64,000 bases of DNA from Thalassotalea piscium (GTDB lineage Bacteria; Pseudomonadota; Gammaproteobacteria; Enterobacterales; Alteromonadaceae), in the NCBI RefSeq assembly GCF_030295935.1, contig NZ_AP027362.1, positions 3,100,001-3,164,000 of the forward strand. Direction: 5' to 3'. Below the pieces are notes generated by a model. The model saw nothing but the letters and a program-made list of their open reading frames with translations, did no database searches and was not told where the DNA came from. This document shows, in pieces, positions 49,539 through 59,280 of this stretch. Position 1 is the stretch's first letter. Each line of letters begins with the position of its first letter. A program made the position numbers and the translations under genes.

Positions 49539-49564
49539 TACCTAGCCATTAAATGGAGTTAAAA

Positions 49565-49726
49565 ATGAAAAAACTTATCCTACTACTTTTATGTTGTTTC
49601 ACCATTGTTGCATGCGCTCCAGAAGTTGGCACTAAAGCATGGTGTGAGCAATTAAAAGAGAAACCAAAGGGTGATTGGACAGCTACAGAAGCAAAAGACT
49701 ACGCTAAACATTGTTTGTTTAAGTGA
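49565..49726 (+). CDS. DUF3012 family small lipoprotein (53 aa)
   Basis: This short gene has a lipobox (IVAC, C17) and then APEVGTKAWCEQLKEKPKGD, which I recognise as DUF3012; C27 and C50 could form a disulfide. A GGAG ribosome site lies upstream. It follows the Aer-like receptor on the same strand. Function unknown. Confidence 0.85.
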   Translation: MKKLILLLLCCFTIVACAPEVGTKAWCEQLKEKPKGDWTATEAKDYAKHCLFK

Positions 49727-49768
49727 TTGAGTAAAGTTTTTTGTTATCAACTTTATTTTTTGCTAAAT

Positions 49769-50052
49769 AACCTGAGCTCGGGATAATGGATGCGCGCAAA
49801 AAAAAGAAAAAGTAATGTTTTACAATGCTTTAAATTATTTTTTTTCACAAGTTCTATGTGCACTTTTACTACCAATGCTAAAAGTTTTGTGTGGTTCAAG
49901 GCTGATTTGTGTACCTAATAGCCGGCTATTAGTAGCAAATTAACGGTTTTTTTAGTTCCAGACAAAAACCAAGTACCTACGTCCATGCAGGCAACGCAGA
50001 TACGCATAAAAATCGTAGCTTTGGTGTACTTAGCTTATCCCGAATTCAGGTT
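49769..50052. mobile_element. MITE-like element, family A, copy 2 (284 bp)
   Basis: The ends (AACCTGAGCTCGGGATAA and TTATCCCGAATTCAGGTT) are inverted repeats with two mismatches. A 4-bp direct repeat AAAT flanks it (49765-49768 and 50053-50056). The internal palindrome is at 49915-49932. Compared with copy 1 it carries about 50 extra bases, which include a block (49972-49996) shared with family B elements. Confidence 0.85.
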
Positions 50053-50077
50053 AAATATTTAGTATTAATACAGCAAT

Positions 50078-50101
50078 AAAAAACGGCTAGCTTGCCGTTT
50101 T
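50078..50101 (-). terminator. Intrinsic terminator overlapping the thioredoxin-like stop codon
   Basis: On the minus strand AAAACGGCAAGCTAGCCGTTTTTTATT forms a short stem followed by T residues. The TAG stop at 50087-50089 lies in the hairpin. Confidence 0.8.
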
Positions 50102-50581
50102 AATTAAATTATCAATATCGGTCACTAAACTACCGGTTGGTCGCTCTACAATTCGCCCTAATTCTTTATTATTTAAGTAAACAATAAATGTTGGTGTAAA
50201 CTTAATTTCGGCTTGTAAGGCTCGTCCTAGCGGCTCAGATTTTAGGTAGTCTAAACCGATTAAGTTCACTTTTACTTGTTTATTTACCGCTTTAAGTAAT
50301 CGCGGAACTTCACGAACGCTGTCATGACACCAACTGCCAAAAAACACATCTATCGTTACTGTATTTGGCCAAGCGGCTACTTGTTTCATTTCAGCTTCAG
50401 ATACACTAAACGCTTCAAACTCTTGGCTAAAGTCTGTGTAAGTGGATAATAATTGTTCTGAGTTAATATTACCAATAGCCATTGTTGGCTTATTGGCACT
50501 TTGCTTTTCAACACTGGCAAAGCTATTAGTAGTAAAACTCAAGGCGATAAGAAATACTTTTATCCGATTGTTTAAGAACAT
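50087..50581 (-). CDS. Exported thioredoxin-fold protein with a single active-site Cys
   Basis: The 164-residue protein has a signal peptide (cleavage after SFA, about residue 22) and a thioredoxin-like fold: beta strand VTIDVFF, then W84-C85-H-D-S88 in place of WCxxC, and a cis-Pro motif TPTF. It lacks the second Cys, so it cannot form the usual internal disulfide. It may act by mixed disulfides or as a non-redox carrier. It is alone, with its own terminator. Confidence 0.75.
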   Translation of the reverse strand: MFLNNRIKVFLIALSFTTNSFASVEKQSANKPTMAIGNINSEQLLSTYTDFSQEFEAFSVSEAEMKQVAAWPNTVTIDVFFGSWCHDSVREVPRLLKAVNKQVKVNLIGLDYLKSEPLGRALQAEIKFTPTFIVYLNNKELGRIVERPTGSLVTDIDNLIKTAS

Positions 50582-50654
50582 AATTAACCCATTTCAGGCA
50601 AGTGAAATTTTATTGATTTTACAAGAAATCTAACGCTAGCAAAAGCGGTAATAT

Positions 50655-51794
50655 TTAATCTCTTTTAAGCTCGGTAGCTTTTAACAACATGCCCTTACTT
50701 TCTTGCAAAAATAACTCGGCATAGTCGCCAAACCAATCAGCCACTTGATTAAACATAGTAACAAATGCTGCTTTGTCAGACATTTCTACATCTTCAAGCA
50801 ACTCTAAAAAACGATAAGCAAAACGTTTCATCATTGCGACATTGTCTTTATCTGCAAAAATAATATCAGTGTAAAGTATTGGATCTTGTGCAAATAAACG
50901 GCCCACCATAATTAATTCTAATCGATAAATGGGTGAGCTCATTTCAACAAGCTGCGCAATATCAGCGCCTTCTGTCATTAAATGATACCCGTAGGCTATT
51001 GTTGAAAAATGTCGCATTACTTGCACCATAGACATTGCTTGGTCATGCGCTGTTGCATCAACTGAATACGTTTTGGCTCCCCATACTCTAAATTGTTCTA
51101 ACAACCATTGATATTTATCAGCACCGCGCCCGTCACACACTATAATGGTTTGTTTAATGAGTCCTGATACATCAGGACCGAACATTGGATGCAAGCCTAA
51201 TACTGGCCCGCTATGAATATTAAGCATTTCATATAAGGGTGACTCTTTAACACTAGTGATATCAGCTAAAATACACTCTTTCGGCAAATTGTTAAGTTTG
51301 TTAATAATTTGAGAGGTTAAGCGTATTGGCACAGCAACAATCACTAAACTCGCTTCATTTAGAATAGTATCGCTATTTTGCCAATCATCTTGCTCTAAAA
51401 TTGCCACTTGGTAATTAGAACGCTGAAAAAGATCAACAAACACGTGCCCTAATTGACCTGCTCCCCCTACAACAACTACTTTGTTACAATCAGTATTTAC
51501 ACACCGATAGCCACTTGCGTCTTGGCTAACATATGAATCTCGCATTAATCGGCGTAAAACATCTTCAATTAAGTCGGGGCACAAGCCAACAGTTTTCGCT
51601 TGTTCCCTTCTTTTAGTTAATAGTTCGGTTTCACGTTCTGGTGCGAATATCGGCATACCAACTTTGGACTTTAGCTCACCGACCTTGGTAGTAACTATTC
51701 TTCGTTTAGCCAGTAGTTGTACCAACTGGCTGTCAATATCATCAATTTGCTCTCTCAAGGCTGAAAGCTTTTGTGCTACCTGCTTTGTATCCAT
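50655..51794 (-). CDS. tyrA: Chorismate mutase / prephenate dehydrogenase (T-protein)
   Basis: The 379-residue bifunctional enzyme makes 4-hydroxyphenylpyruvate for tyrosine. Residues 1-90 are an AroQ-type mutase (LREQIDDIDSQLVQLLAKRR) and residues 105-370 the dehydrogenase with NAD motif GGAGQLG (110-116) and LHPMFGPD. It lies 28 bases after aroF and is transcribed with it, as in E. coli. Confidence 0.96.
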   Translation of the reverse strand: MDTKQVAQKLSALREQIDDIDSQLVQLLAKRRIVTTKVGELKSKVGMPIFAPERETELLTKRREQAKTVGLCPDLIEDVLRRLMRDSYVSQDASGYRCVNTDCNKVVVVGGAGQLGHVFVDLFQRSNYQVAILEQDDWQNSDTILNEASLVIVAVPIRLTSQIINKLNNLPKECILADITSVKESPLYEMLNIHSGPVLGLHPMFGPDVSGLIKQTIIVCDGRGADKYQWLLEQFRVWGAKTYSVDATAHDQAMSMVQVMRHFSTIAYGYHLMTEGADIAQLVEMSSPIYRLELIMVGRLFAQDPILYTDIIFADKDNVAMMKRFAYRFLELLEDVEMSDKAAFVTMFNQVADWFGDYAELFLQESKGMLLKATELKRD

Positions 51795-51822
51795 ATAGTG
51801 CTCTAAATTTTAATAAGTTAAT

Positions 51823-52926
51823 TTAGCAGTTAATAATACGTTGCTTAAGTGCCGTTGCTAGTTTTTTACTTGCATTGTCGATCAAGGCTTCTGTTTCAGC
51901 AAAGTTAATACAAGCATCTGTTACTGACACACCATACTTTAATTCATTTCTTGGCAAATCTGCACTTTGATTACCTGCATTTAGATGACTTTCAAGCATA
52001 ATGCCAATGATCGATTTATTACCACTGCATATTTGCTCAAAAACATTATCAGCCACAAGCGGTTGACGGCGGTAGTCTTTATTAGAGTTCCCATGCGAAC
52101 AATCAACAACAATACCTGGTACTAACCCTTGTTTTGAAAGCGAGTCTTCACACAAAGTAACACTCTTGGCATCATAGTTTGGTTTCGAGCCTCCTCGAAG
52201 TATTACATGCCCATCAGGGTTACCAGATGTTTTTATTAGCGCAACTTGTCCTTTACGGTTAATACCCATAAAACGATGCGAAGACGCTGCAGACTGTAAT
52301 GCATTTATTGCAACATCTAAGCTCCCATTTGTACCATTTTTGAAGCCAATCGGCATAGATAATCCGCTAGCCATTTCACGGTGTGTTTGTGACTCTGTTG
52401 TACGAGCTCCTATTGCAGACCAACTAAATAGCTCTGCTAAATATTGTGGGCTAATAGGGTCTAAAGCTTCAGTGGCTAATGGCAAGCCGAGCTCTGTTAA
52501 ATAAAGCAATAACTCTCGTGCAATTTTTAAACCTGCCTCTACATCAAACGTTCCATCCATATGAGGATCATTGATAAGTCCCTTCCAGCCAACGGTGGTG
52601 CGTGGCTTTTCAAAATATACACGCATTACAATGTATAAACTGTCTTGGTATTTATCATGTAGTACTTTCAGCTTTTTAGCATATTCTTTTGCCGCATCTA
52701 AGTCATGCACAGAACAAGGACCTGCAATCACTAATAGTCTGTGATCTTTTTTATGAATAATATTAGAAATGACTTCACGTGCTGACTCAACAAAAGCTCT
52801 TCCTTTAGCGGGTAAAGGTAATGCTTCTCTTAGCTCATTTGGTGTAATTAACACCTCTTCAGCATTAACATGAATATCGTTTAACGTACTCTTATGAGCA
52901 GGTGATTGTGAGTGTTGTTGTGACAT
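51823..52926 (-). CDS. aroF: 3-deoxy-7-phosphoheptulonate synthase, probably Tyr-sensitive
   Basis: The type I DAHP synthase condenses PEP and erythrose 4-phosphate, the first step of aromatic synthesis. Visible motifs: AGPCSVHD, RVYFEKPRTTVGWKGL, SWSAIGARTTESQTHR and DCSHGNSNKD. The start chosen (MSQQHSQ) is four codons inside a longer frame. Linkage to tyrA and the TyrR-like box upstream make it AroF, although feedback specificity cannot be read with certainty. Confidence 0.92.
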   Translation of the reverse strand: MSQQHSQSPAHKSTLNDIHVNAEEVLITPNELREALPLPAKGRAFVESAREVISNIIHKKDHRLLVIAGPCSVHDLDAAKEYAKKLKVLHDKYQDSLYIVMRVYFEKPRTTVGWKGLINDPHMDGTFDVEAGLKIARELLLYLTELGLPLATEALDPISPQYLAELFSWSAIGARTTESQTHREMASGLSMPIGFKNGTNGSLDVAINALQSAASSHRFMGINRKGQVALIKTSGNPDGHVILRGGSKPNYDAKSVTLCEDSLSKQGLVPGIVVDCSHGNSNKDYRRQPLVADNVFEQICSGNKSIIGIMLESHLNAGNQSADLPRNELKYGVSVTDACINFAETEALIDNASKKLATALKQRIINC

Positions 52927-52928
52927 AA

Positions 52929-52946
52929 TGTGTTCCAATTTTTACA
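52929..52946 (-). promoter_or_regulatory. Possible weak second TyrR box
   Basis: TGTGTT-6 bases-TTTACA fits the right half of the TyrR consensus fully but only half of the left part. It lies just before the aroF start codon. Weak TyrR boxes often pair with a strong box. Confidence 0.3.
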
Positions 52947-53054
52947 GCGAGTTTTAATTAAATATAGATGAATAAAGCTAAAAGCGGGGCTTAGCTAAAG
53001 AAAGGATAATAAAAATAATATTGATAATTTTGCTTAAACATGAAGCTCTTCTTT

Positions 53055-53072
53055 TGTACACTTTTGTTTACT
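53055..53072 (-). promoter_or_regulatory. TyrR-like operator upstream of aroF
   Basis: TGTACA-6 bases-TTTACT matches the TyrR box TGTAAA-N6-TTTACA at 10 of 12 positions with the exact spacing. It is 129-146 bases upstream of the aroF start, where TyrR would regulate the aroF-tyrA promoter. A tyrR gene is not in the window. Confidence 0.65.
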
Positions 53073-53361
53073 TACTTTGTAATGAATATCTTACACGCTA
53101 TTTAGCTACTTGCAAAGTACTTAACCTCTGTTCGAGTTAGCGGGGTTGATAATCACCTGATTTTTATGACAATAAATTAATTAAAAATTATTATTTATGA
53201 CTTTAACCCTTTTGATACAGCCTCTAGATGGAATTAAAGCGCTTATCAAAATGTTTTTACAAACCAATGTTTTGTTATTGAGGATAAAAAGAGCGCAGAT
53301 ACCGCTTAAATAACATTATTGAGTAAAGCAACTTAACCCAGACTGCGTGTGCTTAAGTTAT

Positions 53362-53393
53362 AAAAATAAAAAGCGTCAAAAGACGCTTTTAAA
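53362..53393 (-). terminator. Intrinsic terminator after acs
   Basis: The minus strand reads AAAAGCGTC-TTTT-GACGCTTTTTATTTTT: a 9-bp stem and T-rich tail, 24 bases past the acs stop. Confidence 0.85.
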
Positions 53394-53417
53394 GTTTACT
53401 TTATTAGGGCATGTAGC

Positions 53418-55361
53418 TTAACGATGAACTATCCTATTAGCGATTAAATTATCGACAACAGTCGGATCTGCCAAGGTAGAAGTGTCTCCTAATGTACCAA
53501 GATCATTTTCAGCAATTTTACGTAAAATACGACGCATTATTTTGCCTGAACGTGTTTTAGGTAAACCTGGCGCATACTGAATATAGTCAGGCTTTGCAAA
53601 GCGGCCAAGTTCATTAGCGACAAACTCTGTTAGCTCTTTAAGTAATGCGTCTGATTCAGTTGCATTCCCCATTAAGGTGACATAAGCATAAACACCTTGC
53701 CCTTTTATTTCATGCGGATAACCAACTACTGCAGCTTCAGCAATAGCAGGATGTAATACTAAGGCGCTTTCTATTTCAGCTGTTCCCAAACGGTGTCCAG
53801 ACACATTTAACACATCATCTACACGTCCTGTAATCCAATAAAAGCCATCTTCATCTCTACGTGCACCATCACCAGTAAAGTAATTACCAGGGTATTGGCT
53901 CAAATAAGTTTCATAAAAGCGCTCATGATTACCATATACACTTCTTAGTTGCCCTGGCCAGCTGCCAGTCATTACGAGTAACCCTTCGCATTCACCTTCT
54001 AGTGTATTGCCGTCTTTATCAAATATAGCCGGCTTAACACCAAAAAATGGTTTACCAGCAGCACCTGGTTTCATATCCACAGCACCTGGTAACGACGTAA
54101 TTAAAATGCCGCCAGTTTCTGTTTGCCACCACGTATCAACAATTGGGCATTTTGATTTACCCACCACTTCGTAATACCAATGCCACGCTTCTGGGTTGAT
54201 TGGTTCACCAACGGTGCCTAAAAGGCGTAAAGATGACAGTTTAGATTTGGTTACAAATTCATCACCTACACTCATAAGTGCGCGAATAGCTGTTGGCGCA
54301 GTATAAAATACGTTAACTTTATGCTTATCGCAGACTTGCCAAAAACGTCCGGCATCTGGGTAAGTAGGTACGCCTTCAAAGACGAGTGTCGTTGCCCCAT
54401 TAGCTAATGGACCGTAAAAGATATAAGAGTGACCTGTGATCCAACCAGCATCAGCGGTACACCAATAGATTTCACCCTCTTTATAATCAAATACATATTT
54501 ATGGGTCATTGCGGCATAAAGTAAATAACCACCACAGGTATGTAATACACCTTTAGGTGTACCAGTAGAGCCAGATGTATACAGGATAAATAGTGGGTCT
54601 TCAGCGTCCATTATTTCGGGTTCACACACAGCGGGTAAATTAGCGACCGACTCTTGATATTTAATATCAATCTTATCATTCCAAGCCACATCGCCGCCTG
54701 TACGCTCAACAACAATTACCGTGTGTACATTGTCGCAGTCTGCTACAGCAGCATCAACATTCGCTTTTAGCGGAATCACACGCCCGCCTCTTAAGCTTTC
54801 ATCTGAGGTGATAACAACTTGGCAATCAGCATCTATCACACGAGAACGAATTGCTTCAGTAGAAAAACCGCCAAACACAACAGAATGAACAGCACCAATT
54901 CGAGCACAAGCGAGCATTGCATAACCAATTTCAACGATCATTGGCATATAAATACAAACGCGATCACCTTTTTTTACACCCCTCGCTCTTAACAAGTTAG
55001 CAAAGCGACAAACATTATCATGTAGTTCTTGATAAGTGACTTTCTTATCGTCATTAGGATCATCTCCTTCCCATATTATTGCTACATCATTTGCTTTTGT
55101 CGGTAAGTGACGGTCAATACAGTTATAGCTAACATTTAATTTTCCGCCGGAAAACCATTTTATGTCTGCATTTTTTAAATCACCTTCGCTTACTGCGTCC
55201 CATGGCTGATACCAATCAAGAAATTTATCGGCTTGTTCGGCCCAAAAAGCATCTGGCTGCTCAATAGATTGCTTATACATAGTTTCATAGGTTTCGGCAT
55301 CAATATGAGTGTGAGCTTTTGATTGTGCTAACACCGGATAACAACTTTTTAGTTCTCTCAT
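53418..55361 (-). CDS. acs: Acetyl-CoA synthetase
   Basis: The 647-residue AMP-forming enzyme activates acetate. It has the P-loop-like [12 protein letters not shown], the WWQTETGG motif, the [13 protein letters not shown] hinge and K607 in TRSGKIMRR, the lysine regulated by acetylation in Salmonella (K609). Length is standard. It is a single gene with its own terminator; the long region upstream should carry its promoter. Confidence 0.97.
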   Translation of the reverse strand: MRELKSCYPVLAQSKAHTHIDAETYETMYKQSIEQPDAFWAEQADKFLDWYQPWDAVSEGDLKNADIKWFSGGKLNVSYNCIDRHLPTKANDVAIIWEGDDPNDDKKVTYQELHDNVCRFANLLRARGVKKGDRVCIYMPMIVEIGYAMLACARIGAVHSVVFGGFSTEAIRSRVIDADCQVVITSDESLRGGRVIPLKANVDAAVADCDNVHTVIVVERTGGDVAWNDKIDIKYQESVANLPAVCEPEIMDAEDPLFILYTSGSTGTPKGVLHTCGGYLLYAAMTHKYVFDYKEGEIYWCTADAGWITGHSYIFYGPLANGATTLVFEGVPTYPDAGRFWQVCDKHKVNVFYTAPTAIRALMSVGDEFVTKSKLSSLRLLGTVGEPINPEAWHWYYEVVGKSKCPIVDTWWQTETGGILITSLPGAVDMKPGAAGKPFFGVKPAIFDKDGNTLEGECEGLLVMTGSWPGQLRSVYGNHERFYETYLSQYPGNYFTGDGARRDEDGFYWITGRVDDVLNVSGHRLGTAEIESALVLHPAIAEAAVVGYPHEIKGQGVYAYVTLMGNATESDALLKELTEFVANELGRFAKPDYIQYAPGLPKTRSGKIMRRILRKIAENDLGTLGDTSTLADPTVVDNLIANRIVHR

Positions 55362-55834
55362 GTGAAGTCCTTCAATTTCAACTTGTTATAATCTGTAATT
55401 ATTTATAATGGTTAAAACAATATATGCTTAAAGCATGAGATTGCTAAAACTCATTCAATTGGTTATGCCAATATCATATAGCAACTAAAATCATTCGCCT
55501 ACTCAACTAAAGTCGAATAGCATTGCATTATTGGGTATGAGATCGCTTAAAGTTGTTTTAGATTTGCATTAGCAAAAAGCAATGACAACGCTGTCAAAGA
55601 AATGTATTCACACATCGACTTACTTTATAACTACCCGTTCAGTGTGTTAAATTGTACATGTTTACGATTATTGCACTTTGTGTCGCAAAGTTGATGTAAT
55701 GTGTTACTCGCTATAACTATGCTAAAGATGATTAACTAGTGCATTTATATAGAGAGGCTATAGTTGGTTGACTGTGCCGTGATTTAACAGTGTTTAACTT
55801 GTATATAATTTCTATCACAATGCTCAACACACTC
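55362..55834. other. Upstream region of acs
   Basis: This AT-rich region of about 470 bases precedes acs (minus strand). acs is often controlled by CRP, but I could not find a convincing TGTGA-N6-TCACA site. No repeat element or coding frame is seen before the family B element that begins at 55837. Confidence 0.4.
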
Positions 55835-55836
55835 TA

Positions 55837-56146
55837 GGGCGTGTTGAACTTTCGAGTACAAATTTTGTACGAATTAAACATGATTTAATTGAGGCGTAGC
55901 GAATAAAGTGTAGTATTCTACATAAATGAGCTAGACAGCTTCCGCGTCCTGCTCACGCTAAGTACCTACTTCCGTGTAAGCAACGAAAAGTAAATCATGT
56001 TTAAACGTATCCGTAAGACAGCGCCTCTTTGGTTTTTCTACGGCGTTTTCACTTATTTATGGGGAACAACCCCATTACATAAGTTCAGCCTTGTATAAAC
56101 ACCAAATAAATCGCTGCAAAAATGTACAGCAAAGATCAACGCGCCC
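55837..56146. mobile_element. MITE-like element, family B, copy 2 (310 bp)
   Basis: This is nearly identical along its length to 18762-19072. The ends are GGGCGTGTTGAACTTT and AAAGATCAACGCGCCC (two mismatches as inverted repeats), with TA outside each end. No coding frame is seen. After it, 56149-56454 is AT-rich and holds short AACTCAGGTTA and GAATTCAGGT stretches like the family A right end, too short to call. Confidence 0.85.
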
Positions 56147-56454
56147 TAGTATTTAGTTAGCTAAATTATTGAATTCAGGTAAAATAGGTATCAATAACAC
56201 TTAAATCCTAGCTTCATTTAATAATATAACCTAACTTTCATTAACTCAGGTTAAAAAGCTTCGCAATATTTATCGATAATGTGGGCTATAGAAACTAGCA
56301 AACTATTCTGTAATACCAATGTTTTAAAATAGACTTTTCATGTATCAAGGTATTAAATACAATGAATAATCTGTTGAAATAACCACAATATTTTTTAGAC
56401 AATTGAAAAATATGTTCTATCTTTTAGTTAGATACACTTTTTAGAATCAGAATT

Positions 56455-58074
56455 ATGAATTTCTTAAACAAATTATCGATAACCAAGAAAATTTATTTAA
56501 TCCCTATTATTGGGTCAATAAGCTTTATTTTCTACCTTTCTTTGTCAACTATAACCGCGAATCAAAACGTACAGATGCTCTCGAAAGCAAAAGACGTTCA
56601 GTTTCCTGTTGTTCAATATTCAAAAGAGGTTTCGGTTTCAATTGTGCGCATCTCTGAAATGTTGAGCGGTGCTGTTACTACTGGAGAAGCAGATACCATT
56701 GATACAGCAAATAAACTGGCGAGCCACATTAATGAACTCATTGATAAGATTGGCGCCATCTCTCCAGAGTTTAGCAATGATAAACAAACAATGAAAAGCC
56801 AATTTGATAACTATTATAGCCAAGCAAAAACCTTATCACTTGGAATGATAGACGGCACAATAAACTATGAAAAGCTCCCTGAGATGGGAAAAGAAATGAG
56901 CGATGCTTTCGATCTGGTCTCCGCTACTGTTGATCAATTCAATAAGAAAAACGTAGAAATTTTTGAGAGCGATATTTCTTATGCGAATGAATCTGCAGAG
57001 GATTTGGTCAACACTGGCTATGTAATGGGTTTTATTACTATTGCTTTACTCTTTGGTGCTGCAATTCCGATTATTGCAGGTATCACATCCTCTTTAAACA
57101 ATGTAATAAACTCTCTGCGTGATCTGGCTGATGGTGAAGGTGACTTAACCATCAGATTAGAATCTAAAACAAATGATGAAGTGGGCGAACTTGTCATTTA
57201 CTTCAACCGCTTTATTGAGAAACTACAAGTTACCATTAAAAAAGTGGTAGATATTGCCCTACCTTTGTCAACAATGGCGTCAACAGTTAGTGTTACAGCT
57301 GAGCAAACTAACACGATTACCATGACACAACAGCAAGGTGCCCAAAATGCAAAAGACGCTGTAGAAAATTTAAATATTAGTGTTCACAGTGTTGCTGACA
57401 ATGCCGCACAGGCAGCATCAGCTTCTACTGAAACATCAAAAATCTCTAGCCACGGAGCAGAAGTGGTTGAAAGAACGGTATCAACTATTCATCAACTTGC
57501 GGCAACTGTTGAAAAGTCTTCAGACGTTATCGACCAATTAGATAATGATGCAAATCAGGTAGGTGTAATTTTAGATGTAATCAGAGGTATTGCCGAACAA
57601 ACAAATTTACTTGCATTAAACGCCGCGATAGAAGCTGCACGTGCAGGTGAACAAGGTCGAGGCTTTGCTGTTGTAGCAGATGAAGTTAGAACACTAGCAT
57701 CTAGAACCCAAGATTCAACGATAGAAATTCAAACAACAATTGAAAAACTGCAAGCGGCGGCTAAAGAAGCTGTAAATGCCATGAGTAGTGGTAAAGAGTT
57801 AGCTGAGAACAGCGTTGAACAAGTGAGTGCAGCCGGGATATCTTTAAAAGAAATTACCAGTTCCGTTGCTCAAATTAATTCAATGACAGCCGATATTGCA
57901 AGCGCTACGGAAGCACAGTCAGATTCAGCTAAACAGATTGTGACACATGTTGATGACATCAGCTCAAGCACAGCTAAAACGCATCAAGCATCAAAAGAGT
58001 TAGCGAGTGTCAGCGGCGATTTAGCCCATCTAGCAAACGATTTAGAAGTTATTGCTAAAGGCTTTAAGGTCTAA
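56455..58074 (+). CDS. Methyl-accepting chemotaxis protein
   Basis: The 539-residue receptor has a membrane helix (about 12-30), a periplasmic four-helix sensor (about 32-185), a second helix (about 188-210), HAMP (about 212-265) and the MCP signalling domain with tip [20 protein letters not shown] (about 380-400). Length and domains are standard. A small periplasmic binding protein gene follows after 90 bases and may provide the ligand-binding partner. Confidence 0.94.
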   Translation: MNFLNKLSITKKIYLIPIIGSISFIFYLSLSTITANQNVQMLSKAKDVQFPVVQYSKEVSVSIVRISEMLSGAVTTGEADTIDTANKLASHINELIDKIGAISPEFSNDKQTMKSQFDNYYSQAKTLSLGMIDGTINYEKLPEMGKEMSDAFDLVSATVDQFNKKNVEIFESDISYANESAEDLVNTGYVMGFITIALLFGAAIPIIAGITSSLNNVINSLRDLADGEGDLTIRLESKTNDEVGELVIYFNRFIEKLQVTIKKVVDIALPLSTMASTVSVTAEQTNTITMTQQQGAQNAKDAVENLNISVHSVADNAAQAASASTETSKISSHGAEVVERTVSTIHQLAATVEKSSDVIDQLDNDANQVGVILDVIRGIAEQTNLLALNAAIEAARAGEQGRGFAVVADEVRTLASRTQDSTIEIQTTIEKLQAAAKEAVNAMSSGKELAENSVEQVSAAGISLKEITSSVAQINSMTADIASATEAQSDSAKQIVTHVDDISSSTAKTHQASKELASVSGDLAHLANDLEVIAKGFKV

Positions 58075-58164
58075 CGTTATTAATCAACTGTCAAAACTAA
58101 CGACTATTACCCTAATAAGCCCAAATTATGCGCTAAAAAAGACACCGAATTTTAGGAGAATAAA

Positions 58165-58575
58165 ATGAACAAATTATTAAAACATACGCTCGTTGTACTG
58201 TCGCTTACTTCTTTTTACGCCTCAGCTGTAACTATAATCGTTCATCCATCAAATAATGCAAGTTTAGACGAAAGTGCTTTAAAAAAAGTATTCTTAGGAA
58301 AAAGTAAAACCTTTCCTGATGGAGCACAAGCTGTACCAGTAGACTTATCGGGTGGACAGGCGAGAACAGATTTTGTTGAGAATGTACTGGGTAAGTCTGA
58401 AAGTCAAATAAAAGCATATTGGTCTAAACTGATCTTCACTGGTAAAGGACAAGCACCAAAAGCGTTAGATAATGAAGCTGAAGTTATTAAGCTGGTCAGC
58501 CAAGATCCAAATGCAATTGGTTATGTGAGCGACGCGGCGGTAACTGATGCCGTTAAAGTACTCGCTAAGTATTAA
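58165..58575 (+). CDS. Half-size PstS-like periplasmic substrate-binding protein
   Basis: The 136-residue protein has a signal peptide (cleavage near ASAVT, residues 19-23) and matches one lobe of phosphate-type binding proteins (KVFLGKSKTFPDGAQAVPVDL, WSKLIFTGKG, NAIGYVSD). Full PstS is more than twice as long. A good AGGAG ribosome site precedes it. It follows the chemoreceptor; its ligand is unknown. Confidence 0.82.
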   Translation: MNKLLKHTLVVLSLTSFYASAVTIIVHPSNNASLDESALKKVFLGKSKTFPDGAQAVPVDLSGGQARTDFVENVLGKSESQIKAYWSKLIFTGKGQAPKALDNEAEVIKLVSQDPNAIGYVSDAAVTDAVKVLAKY

Positions 58576-58589
58576 TAAATTTCACTAAC

Positions 58590-58766
58590 TATGTGATCAT
58601 TTCTACTGACTAAAACAATCAACTGCTGCGTTATTTATTTTATTAGTATCGCTATATGGATCTAGCTTATGTGGACAATACAGCAACTTAATTGCCCTGA
58701 ATAACTAGTTATAAAATATATGTCTTGTATTTGACTGTTTTCACTGCGTATAAAGTAGATCACATA
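58590..58766. repeat. Dispersed repeat, family D, copy 2 (177 bp)
   Basis: The ends are inverted: TATGTGATC at 58590-58598 and GATCACATA at 58758-58766, continued by CTACT and AGTA after a short gap. The complement matches 25138-25270 block by block. It lies in the 338-bp gap between the binding-protein gene and rplS, together with the terminator. Confidence 0.72.
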
Positions 58767-58839
58767 ATTAATGAAACGGTTAAAACTACAGCTCGAGTAA
58801 GTATTTTCATACTTTAAGAAAAGTTATACAGTCAACAAC

Positions 58840-58876
58840 AAAAAAGCCTGAATAATTGCTTATTCAGGCTTTTTTT
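58840..58876. terminator. Bidirectional intrinsic terminator at the end of the rplS operon
   Basis: A 12-bp stem (AAAGCCTGAATA and TATTCAGGCTTT) has A/T runs on both sides. It ends the rpsP-rimM-trmD-rplS transcript on the minus strand and can also stop readthrough from the binding-protein gene. Confidence 0.9.
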
Positions 58877-58913
58877 ATAATCTTTCTTTACGAAATATTG
58901 AGCGGATAATAAA

Positions 58914-59267
58914 TTATCTTTTCGCCAATTTTTCTTTGATACGTGCAGATTTACCTGAACGCTCACGAAGATAGTATAATTTCGCTTGACGAACATCACC
59001 GCGACGTTTCACTTCAATTGAGTCAACAATTGGGCTATGTGTCTGGAATACACGTTCAACACCTACACCATTCGAAATTTTACGAACAGTGAACGCTGAA
59101 TTAATGCCACGGTTTTTAACAGCAATAACAACACCTTCATATGCTTGAAGACGTGATTTTTCACCTTCTGTTACTTTAACCTGTACTACAACAGTATCGC
59201 CTGGAGCGAATGCTGGTATATTAGTTTTTAATTGCTCTTGTTCGAGCATTTCAATAATTTTACTCAT
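58914..59267 (-). CDS. rplS: 50S ribosomal protein L19
   Basis: This 117-residue protein sits at the 30S-50S interface. The sequence is highly conserved ([36 protein letters not shown]). The start was placed at [12 protein letters not shown] by comparison with E. coli, eight codons inside a longer frame. It is last in the four-gene operon, 13 bases after trmD. Confidence 0.97.
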   Translation of the reverse strand: MSKIIEMLEQEQLKTNIPAFAPGDTVVVQVKVTEGEKSRLQAYEGVVIAVKNRGINSAFTVRKISNGVGVERVFQTHSPIVDSIEVKRRGDVRQAKLYYLRERSGKSARIKEKLAKR

Positions 59268-59280
59268 ATTTACCTTCTTC

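Noticed and set aside
55600..55720. Possible CRP site upstream of acs
   Set aside because: Several TGTG and CACA stretches occur, but none has the right spacing and symmetry.
56229..56254. AACCT...AACTCAGGTTA near the chemoreceptor as a possible family A remnant
   Set aside because: The similarity is limited to 11 bases on one side and no 4-bp duplication is found.
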